Source: Alisma plantago-aquatica
Taxonomy: Eukaryota > Streptophyta > Magnoliopsida > Alismatales > Alismataceae
NCBI GenBank assembly: GCA_963693085.1
Contig: OY856413.1
Span: 544,134,879-544,198,878 of the forward strand
Length of the DNA stretch: 64,000 nucleotides
Direction of reading: 5' to 3'
The notes under the pieces are model-generated. The model saw nothing but the letters and a program-made list of their open reading frames with translations. It had not been told where the DNA came from and did no database searches. The position numbers and the translations under genes are program-made. Shown in pieces: positions 10,557 to 23,298 of this stretch. Numbering within the stretch: the stretch's first letter is position 1; the number at the start of each line of letters is the position of its first letter.

Positions 10557-13500
10557 TGTGACATGCTATCACACAGACAATGAAATACCAAGCGAAAACA
10601 TGTGGAACTTCCATAAACCACATATTACCAAAAACACGAGTTAATTAAAACCGATTGCGGGAAGCAGATAAATAAAGAAAACTATTATGTCCAGATCCTT
10701 ATCCTACAAGGAAACATGTTATATAAAAATACATAAACCTTGAAATGTGTCCATAGTTCATAGGATCCAGCTGTCACAAAGGCACAAAGAGTTCTCCACC
10801 TGTTTATTTACAGAATAGGCCATACCAGGCCAAAAGCAGGATAAACAAAGCTACATCAGCTATACATCGTGAGACGTCATCAAAACACCTCCAAGGACCC
10901 GAGTGTACAGGGATGACTCTAGGACTCTACTACAAAACGACCAGAACAACAGCATATCCATCTCTTGCCTCCTACTATTCTTCTTACTGCTCAGTTGCAA
11001 CCTCACGACCACCACCACGTCTAGCACGATCACCTAAAAAAGTTGTAAACCAACGGGGTGAGACACATAGTCCCAGCGAGAAACATAACTCCCCGCCAAA
11101 CTATAAAACTTCATACAAGCAGGTAACTGATATAAGTAGCATACTAAACAGAGCTTAACTTTATCAACAACTTACCAAGATATCCGGGAGGCATATAACC
11201 AGATATTTCTTTATGGAACATGATTGAAAAGACAAGCTTTATAAGAACTTATCACAAGATATGAGGAATGTACAAATAACTACAAGATATAACTAGAGAA
11301 ACTACACAAACAAGGCCTCAACCAATGTTCCATGTTTTGTCCTAAGTTGTATATACTATACAGTTGGATTACGATTTATTATGCCTTGAGGAAGTGAACC
11401 GTACTGCTCAAATCTAACCTTCAGCTGTGAAGCCCAAAATCAGTGCCATACAAGGTCAATGAAAGAGTCAGACTCCACGACCTCACCACTTCGTGGTCAG
11501 TGCACGATAACCAAAGTAGGACCGTAGTCTCTAGCTTGAGTGGCCTCAGCCAAAGGGTTAGCTCACGCAGTCTACCCTTTTTATCTAGCCCGCCTTGGTC
11601 ACAGCACTAGTATATTTGAGTCACAGGCCAGTTCACCGTGCTCCTGAGTCATGAACGCATTCTTGCTCCATCACACTAAGCCATGGGCCTATTCACCATG
11701 CTCTTATACACATCTTGAGTTTACTACCGCAGTTGCACTCTAATCCTCCTATTTTTAGCTAGGAGAAACCCCACATATTCAACCATATGTACTCCAGGTA
11801 ATCCCGCAGGATGAACCTATTTCACCATCATGAGCTACTGATGATGATGGATCTATGGCCAGGGAAAAACTACATGAAATGTTACACTGTCATTAATTAG
11901 TATATTTTAGGTGAATTGTTGAGGCAACCAAGTTGTAAAACATAAACAACATTGTCTCACATTATTTCTGTCATTACCACACTATCATGGGATCTCAATC
12001 CCTCATCACAGAATGCCACTGTCTCTTAAGGTATCATCATCATACATCATCATGGGATATAAATCCTTTATCTCATCATAGAGGATAACACCTCAAATAG
12101 GAACTCAGCCTTTATCATCACACTAGTGGACATGTTATCTGATCAACAAGGAACATCATATTTCAATGTTATACAAAACACATACACCTCATATCTCTTA
12201 CCTGGCTATGAATTCATTTGATACACCTACATGGTTAGTATATATGCATATCAAGAGAGATAACTGGATCACCAAACATAAATCTTAGAGAACATAGTAT
12301 TATTATTGTGCCATTCAGATTTAGGGAGCATATGATTGGAACCACATCCATTATTGTGATTATATGGAGTATAAAGTTGTATCTGCATGTCTGACAATTA
12401 TATTAGTGTTATCCAATCGTGAACATCCACTATGCCCTATATCTTATGAACATAACCATTATCTTATCATCTTACTTAAAAATGACCTTAGGTAGCAAAC
12501 ATATCACTGGTCGCAACCAATCTTTCATATCTCAACAACATCTTAACCAAAGATGCGGGCTCAAGACAATAGGTTCATCAACCAAGAGTTCCCGAGCTAG
12601 GTGCATCCCTCACCAAGGGGGTCACCTACCCTCACCAAAGGTGTGGCAGGTAGGGTACTAACCCTCACCCAATGGATATCGACCACAAGCATGGCATGCA
12701 CCCATGAACAAGGGGATAACGGGTAGACTAGGACCCAAGGTGTGTCGTGCAGTCATGGGCCAAGAGTGTATCATGCAACTAGCGGTAAGGGGATATCGTG
12801 CAACCAGGAACCATGGGTGTATCGTGCAGCCATGACCTGGGGTGTTTGAAGCAAGACATCCACCCCATCTGCCAAGATGCCCTATTGCCCACTAGGGTTA
12901 GGGTTCCATATTGGGCAACCATCATCACCATGTCGCCCAAGGCCAAAACCATACCGCCCAACCTGCACCCTCTTGGCTAGCACAACAAGGTGTCTAAGGG
13001 ACTCTCATATCGCCCAAGGTACTCAAGCTAGGGTTTCACCATCCAAGACTCATATCAGGCAACATCAAAACTAACCCATGTCACCCAGGGCACCAAAAGG
13101 GGATATCTACCAAGCATCACATCGGCCAAGGACATAACGCCCACAAACTCCATCTAAGTCAAAGGTTCATATGGATCAATGGGGTCAAACACTACTTAGC
13201 ATATCACCCAAGGCTCATCCCTAGAAGAGGGATATCAGGCAGAACACCATAAATGGGGGTATCATGCAGGAGTTCAAGGCCATGATGGGTTGGTCATCTT
13301 CAACCTCAAGACTGCCACCAAGAAGCCCTAAGAGTTCAAGAGAGTTGGCTCACCTCTCAAGACAATTAAGTTAGATAGGGGTATTACACAACCTCCATCA
13401 CCTATCGGGCAATAAGGAGGTCCATCACATCTTACCGGTCAACCAACCAAAGCTCAACTCACCATTAGAATAGGAGACCCTAGGCTCACCTCTCAACAAC

Positions 13501-14664
13501 TATGTCAGAGAGGGGTTTTGCCTAAAGAACTCCACATCCATGGTTCTTCCAACCCAAGGCAACCCAAGATAACCACCTCCACAAAGTCTAGGGTACATCT
13601 AAAGAAACCTTATAACCATTAAAGTAAGAAATATAGATAAAAGATGGCATGGACGATCAAGATAGCACATATAGAATGCAACATGAAAAAGAAGTAGTAT
13701 AGCTAGGGTTAGGAGTTATGTAACACCTCAAGATCTAAAGCTCCATCTCCTAGCACCAAGCTCCAAGCTCCAAGGAACCACCTTCGGCCAACACAAAGAA
13801 GAACAACTTGTAACCACCATGGCCGAAGTGAAGGAAGAAGAAGAAGAAGAAGGTGCCAAGGAAAGGAGAGATACTCACCACAAGAGGAGAAGGAGAAAGG
13901 CACTCTCTAGGGTTAGGCCACCACTAGAGGAAGAAGGAGACTATAGCTATGTCACCCACCAAGGAGAGAGTATTGGCCACCCAAGCTCCACCAAGGGGAT
14001 GTGTATCGACCACCAAGGAAGAAGGAAAGAAACTAAGGAGCTAAAGGGATCCCAAGCTAGCAAAGAAGGGGGTATATATGCAAGAGGGTTATGTGGGCAT
14101 CCACTAAGGGATTGCTCCACATGTGTTCACCCAAACCACCACTTGTACAAGGGTTATGTCGCTTGCTAGCATCCCAAACCACTTGTCCATGACTTGCCAC
14201 CCACTAGCAAGGAAACAAACACTTGTCCCAAGATGGTGACACAAATGAGTCTAGGGTGGAGGGTGTGTGTCACCCAAGATGGCAACCCCACACATCCACC
14301 AACACCCTTGGCCGATACACCTTCCTGGCCGATACAAGGCACTAGGCTCACTCTTGCCTGATACCAAGCCTCAACAAGGCAAAACAAAGCCCCACAAGGC
14401 TCAACAAAGCCCAAAGCTACTCAAGCAATGAGCTCAACCCATCATCTCAACCTTAGAGGATGCAAGGAGAGAGAAATACATCTCTCAAGGTGACAAACTT
14501 GCACACAAACCCTAAAACTTGGGTAATTTGCAAGTTGCAGCTCAACCTCTCAACAAAGTACAAACAAACCCTAATCACAACTTCAGGTGATTAGCAAGCA
14601 TCTAAACACAAGGTTTAGGCAAAGAAAATAGGGTAAGCCCAAAACGAAGGTCAGGGTCCTTACA
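10557..14664 (-). repeat. 4.1-kb LTR of the Tekay-like element
   Basis: Outer end (minus-strand start) TGTAAGGACCCTGAC at 14664; inner end ..CATGTCACA at 10557, next to the primer site. The start resembles the solo LTR at 53550 (TGTAAGGACACTGAC..). The 3' part shares GTGTCTCACCCC (near 11060) and TCCTAGAGTCATCC (near 10915) with the LTRs at 56825-61942 and 53550-63662. Internal features: C-rich segments with repeated (T)ATCGTGCA and ATCGGCCAA-like motifs (12700-14350) and a 13-nt hairpin ACCACTTCGTGGT at 11485-11497. Small open frames here are accidental. The five bases outside (TAGAG, 14665-14669) would be the target duplication; the partner is not in the window. Confidence 0.82.
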
Positions 14665-16829
14665 TAGAGAGTACCTATTGATGAGATTCCTGGGAAAGAG
14701 GTACACCCTGGTAAGATGGGTCATCTAATTATTACTTTTTGGGACAATTTTATTTGAGCCCTCATCTATGGGGTGTTGCAAGATATCTCACTTGGACACT
14801 TGACATCCTCATCAAGGCTCAACTATGCCCTCATAATCACTTCCCCATTTCAATGGGATCCTAGAATGGCTCATATACACCCAACTCGGGTCTACATATA
14901 CTAGCACAAGGATGGATCCTTCAACTATGATAGACATCTTCAACATAAATGAACAACACATCACAAGATTGTCATGTTACAAACCACATGGGTCCCACCT
15001 ATTAGAGGGGATCTAAGTCTCATACCATTTGTAATGCAAAGGCCCTTTTCCCAAGGCTTTAGTCGAGTTAAAAGAATGAATAGTAACCCCACACACAACC
15101 ACTAGTCTAGGTTGTGATGTTCCTTATGTACACAATGGGGATACCAAATTTGTTTTATAACTCAAATGACAATACACTCTTAATAATACACGTACAAGTG
15201 TACGACTTGATATATAGTATAGAGAAAGTGTCAAGCATGGGGTTGCTCCCTAGGGAGTATAGAAGGACACTAGAAAGATAGACTATATCTTTGGGTTTCT
15301 AGAGAGGATTGTAGGATTTAATTTGGGGGGTTATGTTAAAATAAGATGAACATACAAGAAGGGAAGGCAAGAATCAAACCTAAATTAACTTAACAAAATT
15401 AAATCTAACTAGCAGATAAGAGAGCAATTATACTAACTAAGAAAGAGCAGTCCTTAGCACTAAGTAAGACAGTCAACTAGGTAAGGGAAAATAAGACTAC
15501 ACTAAGCAATTGACTAAGAAAAACCTAACATAAGAAACTAAAAGCAAGAACTAATTACTCTAGTAATAACTAACTAGCATGAACAAGAAATTATACCAAG
15601 TAAGAAAAACACAACTAGCTACCAAGGGATCAAGTTAGAGTTCAAGCAAGTAATTGTGACAGTGGGTTGTTTGGGGGGAATATAAGAAACTTGGGTAATT
15701 TGCAATGTTTAAGGGATCTACTCCAACAATTAAGCTATCAAAGCAGACAACAAGGAATAATTTAGAGTATGCATCCTACCCTATTAGTTGTCCATGGGTG
15801 GTATGGTTGTGTATAAGGGAACCAGTCCCTATCCCTTTCCATCCAACATTACCAGGCTCTATTAACTAAGGGATAGGTAGACATAATTCTAGATTATCCA
15901 AGTCTAGGTTTATATGTAGGATTATCCTAGTTTTCATAGGGGTAAGGAGTGGAGTGGGTTTAGGAGAAGGGTATTTCACCTCCCACTATCCAACAACTAA
16001 ACAAACCTTTTTTCTAAGTGCATATGGAGGAACATGCCTAGATACTTAGATCTATCAGCTAGGTCTTATGTAAAGGATGAATAAAGGAGAAGGGCATATA
16101 CTACATAAGGTTCCTGGAGGGACTTAGGAGTTTTCCCATTAGAAAGCCCAATATCACCCCTTTCTCTATGCCTTAGGTGATTCCATAGCTCAAACAACCA
16201 TAGCAAGAGGCAAGGTGGGAGAATAAGCAATACCAAAGTAATAGGCAACAAAATCAGTGTAGTGCATTGACATTTCCCAACATGGTATTATAGTTACATA
16301 TTTTTTCCCTCAAATAGCCCAAAAAGGGGACTTAGATACTCATGACCAAACAAATAACAATAGAGTAAGAAGAAGAAGATAGAAACTTCATGTACATTTG
16401 TGGAGAAGATTCAACCTTCACCTCTAGTAGCTGCAAGCTCAATGTAATCCCCCAAGTGGATGGAATGACATGAAAGATAGAAGGAAAATGGTCAAAACCC
16501 TAGAAAATTAGGGTTTTTGGATAGAAGATGGAAGGAAGTGGAGTAGGTAGGAGTGAGTAGTGGCTATCATGGCTAGGAGAAGCAAACCTTAGACTCCAAC
16601 CACAACTAATGTATATATGGTGGCCTAGGGGTCTAGGATTAAGTGGGGGTTAAGCGATAAAAGTGGTAGCGGGGAACATTAGGATTATGTGCGTAGCACA
16701 ACTATGGTGAGTAGGTCTAGGAATGGCCATGTTAGTGGAAAAAATTTGTGGGAGAGGGAACATTATTAGACTAAAAATGTGGTGAAATGGAGAGAGGTAT
16801 CATGTCCATAGTGACTTGAGGGTAGCACG
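14665..16829. other. Unassigned AT-rich sequence between elements
   Basis: No open frame over 65 codons and no recognised domain. A segment near 15210-15330 (GTCAAGCATGGGG.., GGGAGTATAGAAGGACACTAG) and the A-rich stretch after it resemble the non-coding leader or LTR of old gypsy elements, but I found no paired LTR, primer site or target duplication. The last three bases, ACG (16827-16829), are one copy of the target duplication of the CACTA element to the right. This is the DNA into which that element inserted; it continues at 53124. Confidence 0.4.
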
Positions 16830-17290
16830 CACTAGTACATAAATCCCATGTCTCGTCAGCTATTTGTGGCATATCACATCAGTTATAAATCGAAAACTAA
16901 GTGGTTGGTGCTAAAACTCAGGACGTACATCATCGATTATTTTGGCAATAATAAACTGCAGACATAGATATATATCGTCGGTTCCATGTTACATCCATAA
17001 CAACAAAATAACACAAATCATGAGACAAAAATATGGTTTCCCTTGACCGTTCTTTGTTAGTTATTCTAAATAGAACCGACGAGGTAATGCTTAATTATGT
17101 AGTCGGGTTTTTATGAAATAAATGATGAGGTAATGCTTATTAGTATTTTGCATCATTAGTAAATAAATAGTAAAAAGGAAGGGATTTGTTGTCAATTTCT
17201 TTCACTCCACCGACAAAGTAGGTCTATGTAGTCAGTTTCTTATGGAATAACTAACAAAAAATGTTTGTGCTTTTTTATATAGTAGGTCTC
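16830..17290. repeat. CACTA-2 left (3') terminal and subterminal repeats
   Basis: Starts with the terminal repeat and holds scattered copies of CTCGTCAG, GTCGGTT, AACCGACGAGG and ATGATGAGG in both orientations, more degenerate than in CACTA-1. The same motifs recur at 52550-53120 in inverted order, which supports the pairing of the two ends. Confidence 0.75.
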
Positions 17291-19009
17291 CAAACCTGCT
17301 CTCAGGCTACTAGCCTTTTTGGAGCCAATAGTTCATTAGAACTATAAGCTCTCCAAGTATCACAACTTAACAACAAGCCAGCAAACCTACAAGAAGAAAG
17401 AAATATATATACAAGAAACATTCTATCCATTTTCACTTCAATGTACACACATATGCATGAACTCATAGCCCTTTGACTCAGTTCTCATCCACACATTCAA
17501 TTTCATAAATACGCATAAATAAACATCAGGAAGTGGACTCAATAACATCCAATCCTCTTCATGCACTTCACATTCAATACACACACACATATGCATGAAC
17601 ATAAAGTCCACATGTATAATATATAATACAAAATATTGTCATAAAAATTCAATACAAATAAGAATCAACCATCCCAATTAGTTCAAAAGTCCACATGCTT
17701 GATGAAGCAGTTTTATCACTATTCATGTAGGTCACTCAGCTGCTCCAATGTATAAGATTCAGTAGTGTCAAAAATCTACAAAGAGAATGAGACGCAATTC
17801 AAACTATATATGATTATTTGTATTATCAAATAAGACTACTTAATTAATTATGATCCAAGACTAATAAAAATATATTTGTTATACATTCGATATCTAGTAA
17901 CACTGACTTGACAATGTTTTCCATGTAGATCATCACATAGTACATGCATGCCCAATCATTATCTTGTAAAGGGCACAATAGATTTACAATTATGTTAATA
18001 AATTATAATTAATTAGAATTGGTAATATATATGCATTGGAGTGAGACGACTATATGCATTAGCACTCCTTCAAGATATTGATTTCTTTTTGGCATCTACT
18101 TCCCCTCTGCCTCTATGGAATGCTTTCACATCCCTATAAGTGTTATTAATAAATATGTTTCATTATCAAATGTCATATGATGCAAACATCAACACATATG
18201 TTGAGCATGGAAAAATATACTTATGCATGAATTGACAATTTCATTAGGTGTCCCTCGTTTGGTGTTAGTTTTATACTTGAAGGATCAAGGAAATACACAG
18301 TATAGATCTCAAGAACAATCACTAACAACTGTTAATTCTTATATTTGAGTGAATAGGATGCAAATAGAATAAAATCAAATTCCACAAAAATTATATACTC
18401 ATAAGTTAGAAATATAAACAACAAACACAAAAACCTACACAACGTTGAAGGGAGATATGATCATGGTAGTCACTTAATCAGTGATGCCACTCATACCTCT
18501 AGCTACATCACTAATCATTAATGGAATTATAAATTCCACAATTGAGTATCTTAACTCAATAGTTATGTAGTAAAAAATATTGAACATATATATGCAATAA
18601 TCAGTTAATATAGGATACAATTATAGAACATGTATTTTTCACATACAATGAGGTATTCAAACTCATTGTATCCAAATTCCTATCGCCGATGTGTTTATCC
18701 ATTGATAATGAAATAGCTCAAAAATCTATCAACACTATAATAGTGTTGCGGTCTATACCGATGACCTCCTCCTCAAGGTTGATCACCATGATATCTGATG
18801 GATATGTATTGTCTAACCATAGTGTCAACACCTTACAAATAGGGCCTAAGGAGTCAAACAACTCCTATTGAATAAAATAAGGGGGAAGAGGCTTTGGAAC
18901 CCTAGAGTGCTTCTTAGTCATTGTGGTCTGCGTGCATGTATTCTCATATTCGCTTCTGATTATACATAAATTCAATATGTATATGTCATCCCTCAAGAAA
19001 TATAATGAG
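17291..19009. other. CACTA-2 3' region, no intact gene
   Basis: AT-rich sequence with no open frame longer than 60 codons. On the minus strand near 18920-18700 a short stretch reads like degraded coding sequence (HSRVPKPLPPYFIQ, then GPICKVLTLWLDN after a stop), but I cannot assign it. It lies downstream of the transposase in the element's own orientation, where CACTA elements often carry a second gene, so a decayed accessory gene is possible. Confidence 0.4.
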
Positions 19010-19282
19010 TCATTTGGGCCACCCCATATAGCTACCTTCTACCTCTCCGACTGCGGTGGCATTTGGTTGCTTGTATGGAAGTGATGTTTCTTTCCATGCC
19101 AGAATGACATGTATGACAAACACACAAACATGATTACCATGAAGGGGAACACCATAAACCACATCAGTGGGAAGGGGAACACCATGATTTACAATGTTGT
19201 TTACTCTTACATAAACATCATATCTTAACATATGTTTAGGGGCACTCTTTTCCTCCATTGAGTCATTGAATGTTTTGTGCAA
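19010..19282 (-). pseudogene. CACTA-2 accessory-protein fragment
   Basis: A 90-codon open frame. Its second half (VFVIHVILAWKETSLPY, then GEVEGSYMGWPK) matches the CACTA-1 segment VSLIHVLPDWREVALPY..GEAESGVILWPK in order and spacing, so it is the same domain of the CACTA accessory protein. Its position downstream of TNP2 on the same strand fits a second CACTA gene. No Ulp1 triad could be found after it, so the protease part is lost or decayed. Function of the domain is not known to me. Confidence 0.65.
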
Positions 19283-19304
19283 CTTTGGGTAAGATGCACC
19301 TTTG

Positions 19305-19931
19305 GAAAAAAAAAACCTTCATTGACCAAGATATACAATCTTACCACCAAGTTTTCATTGGATTGAATTGGTAATTTCCTCACATACACGACATGCCTTG
19401 GCTCATTTTATGTTTAATCTAGACAAGTTCATGTAAGCTAGAAAGTCATTAATAGTGCAAAACAATAGTACAGAATTCAAACATCTCTCTCACGCAAAGA
19501 ATCGTTAATCATCACATCTTCTCCAAAGAGTTTCTTTAGGTCATGAATTAGAGGTTTAAGGTAAACATTAATATCATTGCTAGGTTATTTGGGGGCCGAT
19601 ATCAACAAGGTCAACATCATGTATTTATTCTTCAAACACAACCATAGAGGAAGGTTGTATATAATAATCATGACTGGCCATGTGTTATGTTGGTTGCTTA
19701 ATATTCCATATCGATTCATCTTGTTGGTACAAAGTTCAAGTCTTAAATTCCTAGCTTCTTTGCCAAAATCAGGGTACAATAAATCAATCTTCTTCCATTG
19801 TGGGGAATCAGATCCATGTAGTAGCATACCATTGTTGTTTTTCTTTACATGTACATGCAAAGAGAAACTTTGTGCATCAATGGTATTAGCATACAAGCGT
19901 TGAAACCATGATATTCTAGGAAGATACCACA
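19305..19931 (-). pseudogene. TNP2-type transposase, C-terminal piece of CACTA-2
   Basis: Reads on from the 41450-41132 piece: VMWYLPRISWFQRLY, then SDSPQWKKIDLLYPDF, NLRLELCTN, WPVMIIIYNLPLWLCLK and YMMLTLLISAPK, the ordered core motifs of the TNP2-like family (usual forms include WPVI..YNLPPW and MMLTLLISGP). With stops it continues through a degraded ND(I/F)xxYLxPLIxDLKxLF region to FALLMTFLAYMNLSRLN and AKACRVC. TNP2 is the catalytic transposase that cuts at CACTA ends. The piece is cut at 19931 by the LTR element with target duplication TCACC, exactly between P-T-K and VMWYLP. Confidence 0.87.
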
Positions 19932-20535
19932 TCACCTGTAACGTCCCCAAATTATGTCGTCTCAAGACTTAGAAGGCACGAGAGGACAAATCCAAAAATG
20001 TTAGGCAATTGTATCAAAGTGTGTTGCCAAAGCAATATGCGCATGCATGAACATACAACCATAACATACACCATTCAACATTCAACTTGTAAATTATTAC
20101 AGGATGTGAGCAATATGTGCATGCATGAACATACAACCATAACATACTTTTGTCCCATGCTAACATATATATTGGGCCCATCCCTATGTACCAAGTACTC
20201 TAGGGAACTCCCCGTACACCTTGTACTCTAGGGAAGTGTACTAGTTAACATTTATCCTTCCCTCTTAAGGGGGGTAATGAACACCTTAATATCTACAAAA
20301 CATCTATTCATCATTTATGTTTCAAGTGATAAAACACCGAGTACTTACAGTAACACTACATCCAATATTTGCAAATAAAAGAGCATACATAGATATCATG
20401 ATTCAACCAAGAAACCCATAGTCATATAATTAAATAAACCCACGTACATGAGTTTAGAGATTCCTAATGTGTTCATCATCATCTACTACTTTCGCCACCA
20501 CCTGATTAATAGCAATTAATCATCATTAATACAAG

Positions 20536-23298
20536 CCCTCGGAGGATCTCTGTGAATCAAAGCTATTAGTGGAGAGAAACTACTGGAGGATCTCTGTGAA
20601 TCAACCATTGTCCTAATCCCTAAAATAAACAAGCTCACGTCTTGCGACCAGTTACGTCCCATATCGCTCAATAATTTCTGCCTGAAGCTGGCTTCGAAGG
20701 TTGTAGTAGAAAGAATTAAGAAATACCTTCCAGATTGGGTTTCTGAAGTATAGAGTGCATTCGTTCTAGGAAGACGAATCACAGACAATATATCTTTGAC
20801 ACAGGAGGTCATCCACATGATGAAGAAGAAGCAGGAACCTGCGAACATGGCAATAAAAGTAGATTTATCTAAAGTGTATGACAAAATATCTTGGGACTTT
20901 ATTCGCAATACTTTGCAGAAGATTGAGTTGCCTAGTAATATAGAAAACTATATCATGAACTCAATCACTACTGGAGAATGCTCAGTGTTGTGGAATGGGA
21001 CTAAAACTGAATCCTTTAAACCAAGAAGAGGGCTACGACAAGGAGATCCACTCTCCCCATATATTTTCGTGTTATGCATCGAGAGACTGAGTCAGATGAT
21101 ACATGATCTGGTCAAAAGAGGGGAATGGAAAACTATAAAAATGGGAAGGAGTGGGATTGAGCGATCTCATCTATGTTTTGCAGATGACTTAATTCTTTTT
21201 GGAGAGGCATCAAGAAAACAAATACGTATGATTAAACAATGCTTCAAACAGTTTGAGCATGCTTCGGGACAGGCTATCTCCATAGTCAAAACACAGATTT
21301 TCTTCTCTGCTAGTGTACACCGCACCAATAGAAGCTGCATCAAACGTATTTGAAGATTTCAAGAAACAGAGGACTTGGGGCGCTACCTAGGAGTGTCGAT
21401 TATACACTCTCGGGTGAACAAGAAGACTTATGCAGAAATCCTAGATAAGATAGAGGCCAAGACTAATGGGTGGGCCGCCAGAACCTTGTCCCTTGTAGGG
21501 AGATATTGTCTAGCAAAATCAACAATGGAGGCCATACCTACGTACATCATGCATACGGTTGCCTTGCCACTGGGACTATATGATCGGATAGATGGATGTA
21601 TGTACAAGTTCATTTGGAGTGGTTGCCACAAGGCACATCCGATGGCCCTTGTCGCGTGGAACAAAGTCACTTGCAACAAAGCAAATGGAGGGCTCAGTCT
21701 CAAAAGCATGAGGGAATGGAACATTGCCCTCGTCTCAAAGAACGCATGGGAAATTGCCTGTAACAGATCATCCATTTGGAGTAGATATATGAAGAAAAGG
21801 TTCAATAGCTATGTCGAAGGAAGAGGGACCGATGTGTCGAAACTTTCCAGATCAACTCTCCAATGCAAAACGTTCATTATGGACAAATCTGTTTTGATAC
21901 CTCACAATGGCCAGCAAATTAAATTCTAGAGGGACTGCTAGGTTGGACCAAGCATCATATTGGGCGAGCATGCGCTAAAGGAAGTGCCAACTGACCTTAC
22001 TGATCTTATGGTAGCGAGCCTTGTGCAATACAATGGGCAGTGGCATGTAGATTTTCTCAGACATTGGCTCCTGAGGGAAATGACTGAAAGAATCTTAAAG
22101 CTCGATCCTCCAATGGGATCTGATGCGGCGAACGTCAGAGCCTGGGTTGTGACGGAGACGGGTGTATATACCACAAAGTCAGCATATGAGATTCTGAGAA
22201 AGAGGAAGGATATTACTGTCGAAGGAGAATGGGACAAGATTTGGCAGACTAGAGTGTCGGCTAAGGTATGTATGTTCGGGTGGATGGTCATGCACGATGC
22301 TATATTGACGAATGTCAGAAGGATGCAGTGCCAACTCGCAGCCTCTTCAACCTGTGAGAGATGTAGGGTAACTTGCGAAACAACCACTCATGCCTTGAGA
22401 GACTATCCACTGTCGTCGGAGGTGTGGAAAGCAGTGTTGAATACTGACCAAATAAATGAATTCTTTCAGGTGGAGGAAGTTGGTTGGTTTCGAAACCAAG
22501 TCACGAAAGGTGGCAAAGAGGTGCAACATTTTCTGATAACTTGCTATAACCTGTGGAAGGAAAGAAACAGGACGTTGTTTGAGGGTACAATGGTCCCCGC
22601 CAATGTAATGATTCAGTGGATAAAGAGTGACATTGACTTGAATGAAAAAGCATGGGAAGGTGACCAACAAATGATTAACTCCATTGCAAGAACTCCCCAT
22701 ATGTGGACACAGCCACCGGAAGGATACATTAAGTTGAATACAGACACTGCCTAGACTAAGAAAAAGGCCACAGTTGCAGTAATTATTTGGGACCATGATG
22801 GAAAATGGGTCAGGGGATATGCAAGGAAAGTGTTTGCGGAGTCTGCAATACAGGTTGAGGCAATTGTTGTTGACATGGCATTAGAAGCTGTAGAAAGGAA
22901 CAAATACTCCAAAATAGTGGTTGAAACGGACTGCAATGCGTTGGTGAACATGTTGCATAGCAGCCCGGAAAACAACCCCAGGTATGCGAGGGTTATTAAC
23001 AGAATACAAAAGTGCAGGCTGGAACATCCAGAATGGGAGCTGAACTTTGAACCCAGAGAATGTAATAAGGCAGCTGACACTCTAGCAAAGTTGCACCAGA
23101 GAAATAACTTAGGTCATGTGGAGTATGGAAGACCTCCAGAAGGTATTAGCTCAGAATTAGCTAGAGATAACTACAATGGTAGCAGTACTACCAAATTTCT
23201 TTTTTAGCAGAATCTAGTCCCTTGTAATAGTTTTTCGTATTGGCTTGTAAGAGGAGGGCGAGATAAATAAAATAGCCTCCTGGCTTCCCCAAAAAAAA
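20536..23298 (+). mobile_element. LINE-1: 5'-truncated L1-type LINE in LTR-a
   Basis: Ends in a 9-A tail (23291-23299) and is flanked by a perfect 17-bp duplication ATCATCATTAATACAAG (20519-20535 and 23299-23315). LTR-b (near 28607) and LTR-c (near 38995) hold the uninterrupted site, so the boundaries are certain. Only the RT-to-RNase H part of ORF2 remains; ORF1 and endonuclease are missing, the usual result of incomplete target-primed reverse transcription. At the 5' junction a 20-mer, GGAGGATCTCTGTGAATCAA, occurs at 20541 and again at 20585. Confidence 0.95.
20588..23207 (+). pseudogene. LINE-1 ORF2: reverse transcriptase, zinc-binding domain and RNase H
   Basis: A single reading frame runs for 2.6 kb with no frameshift, broken by at least five stops. 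RT: LRPISLNNFCLKL, AIKVDLSKVYDKISW, RRGLRQGDPLSPYIF, CFADDLILFGE (catalytic ADD), YLGVSIIHSR. Then a zf-RVT region around KIWQTRVSAKVCMFGW and C-x2-C-x8-H. A type-I RNase H follows, with acidic residues visible in KLNTDTA, QVEAIVVDM, VVETDCNALV and NKAADTLAK. The stops at 20750, 21927, 21939 and 22752 stand where relatives have Gln or Trp and each fits a single C-to-T change on one strand. It would nick-prime and copy LINE RNA; this copy cannot. Confidence 0.92.

Larger units (their letters stand above)
7613..14664 (-). mobile_element. Tekay/Del-like gypsy chromovirus, 5' part
   Basis: Minus-strand order: long LTR (10557-14664), tRNA-iMet primer-binding site (10538-10549), gag (10424-9200), protease (about 9180-8761), RT and the start of RNase H (8733-7613). 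The remainder of RNase H, integrase and the 3' LTR are absent because the Athila-like element is inserted here. Chromovirus assignment rests on [18 protein letters not shown] before RT and on RT/RNase H residues ([34 protein letters not shown]). The outermost bases TGTAAGGAC match those of the solo LTR at 53550, so the two belong to related families. Confidence 0.87.

Noticed and set aside
13819..14169. Open frame starting MAEVKEEEEEEG
   Set aside because: It lies on the plus strand inside the minus-strand Tekay LTR, is low-complexity at the start, and has no domain or relative in the window.
14698..14960. Possible decayed coding sequence right of the Tekay LTR (..VHPGKMGHLIITFWDN..)
   Set aside because: The frame is short, followed by stops, and I could match it to no family.
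21428..23080. Minus-strand frames of 109 to 149 codons over LINE-1
   Set aside because: They are shadows of the plus-strand RT, zinc-binding and RNase H frame, which has clear motifs.
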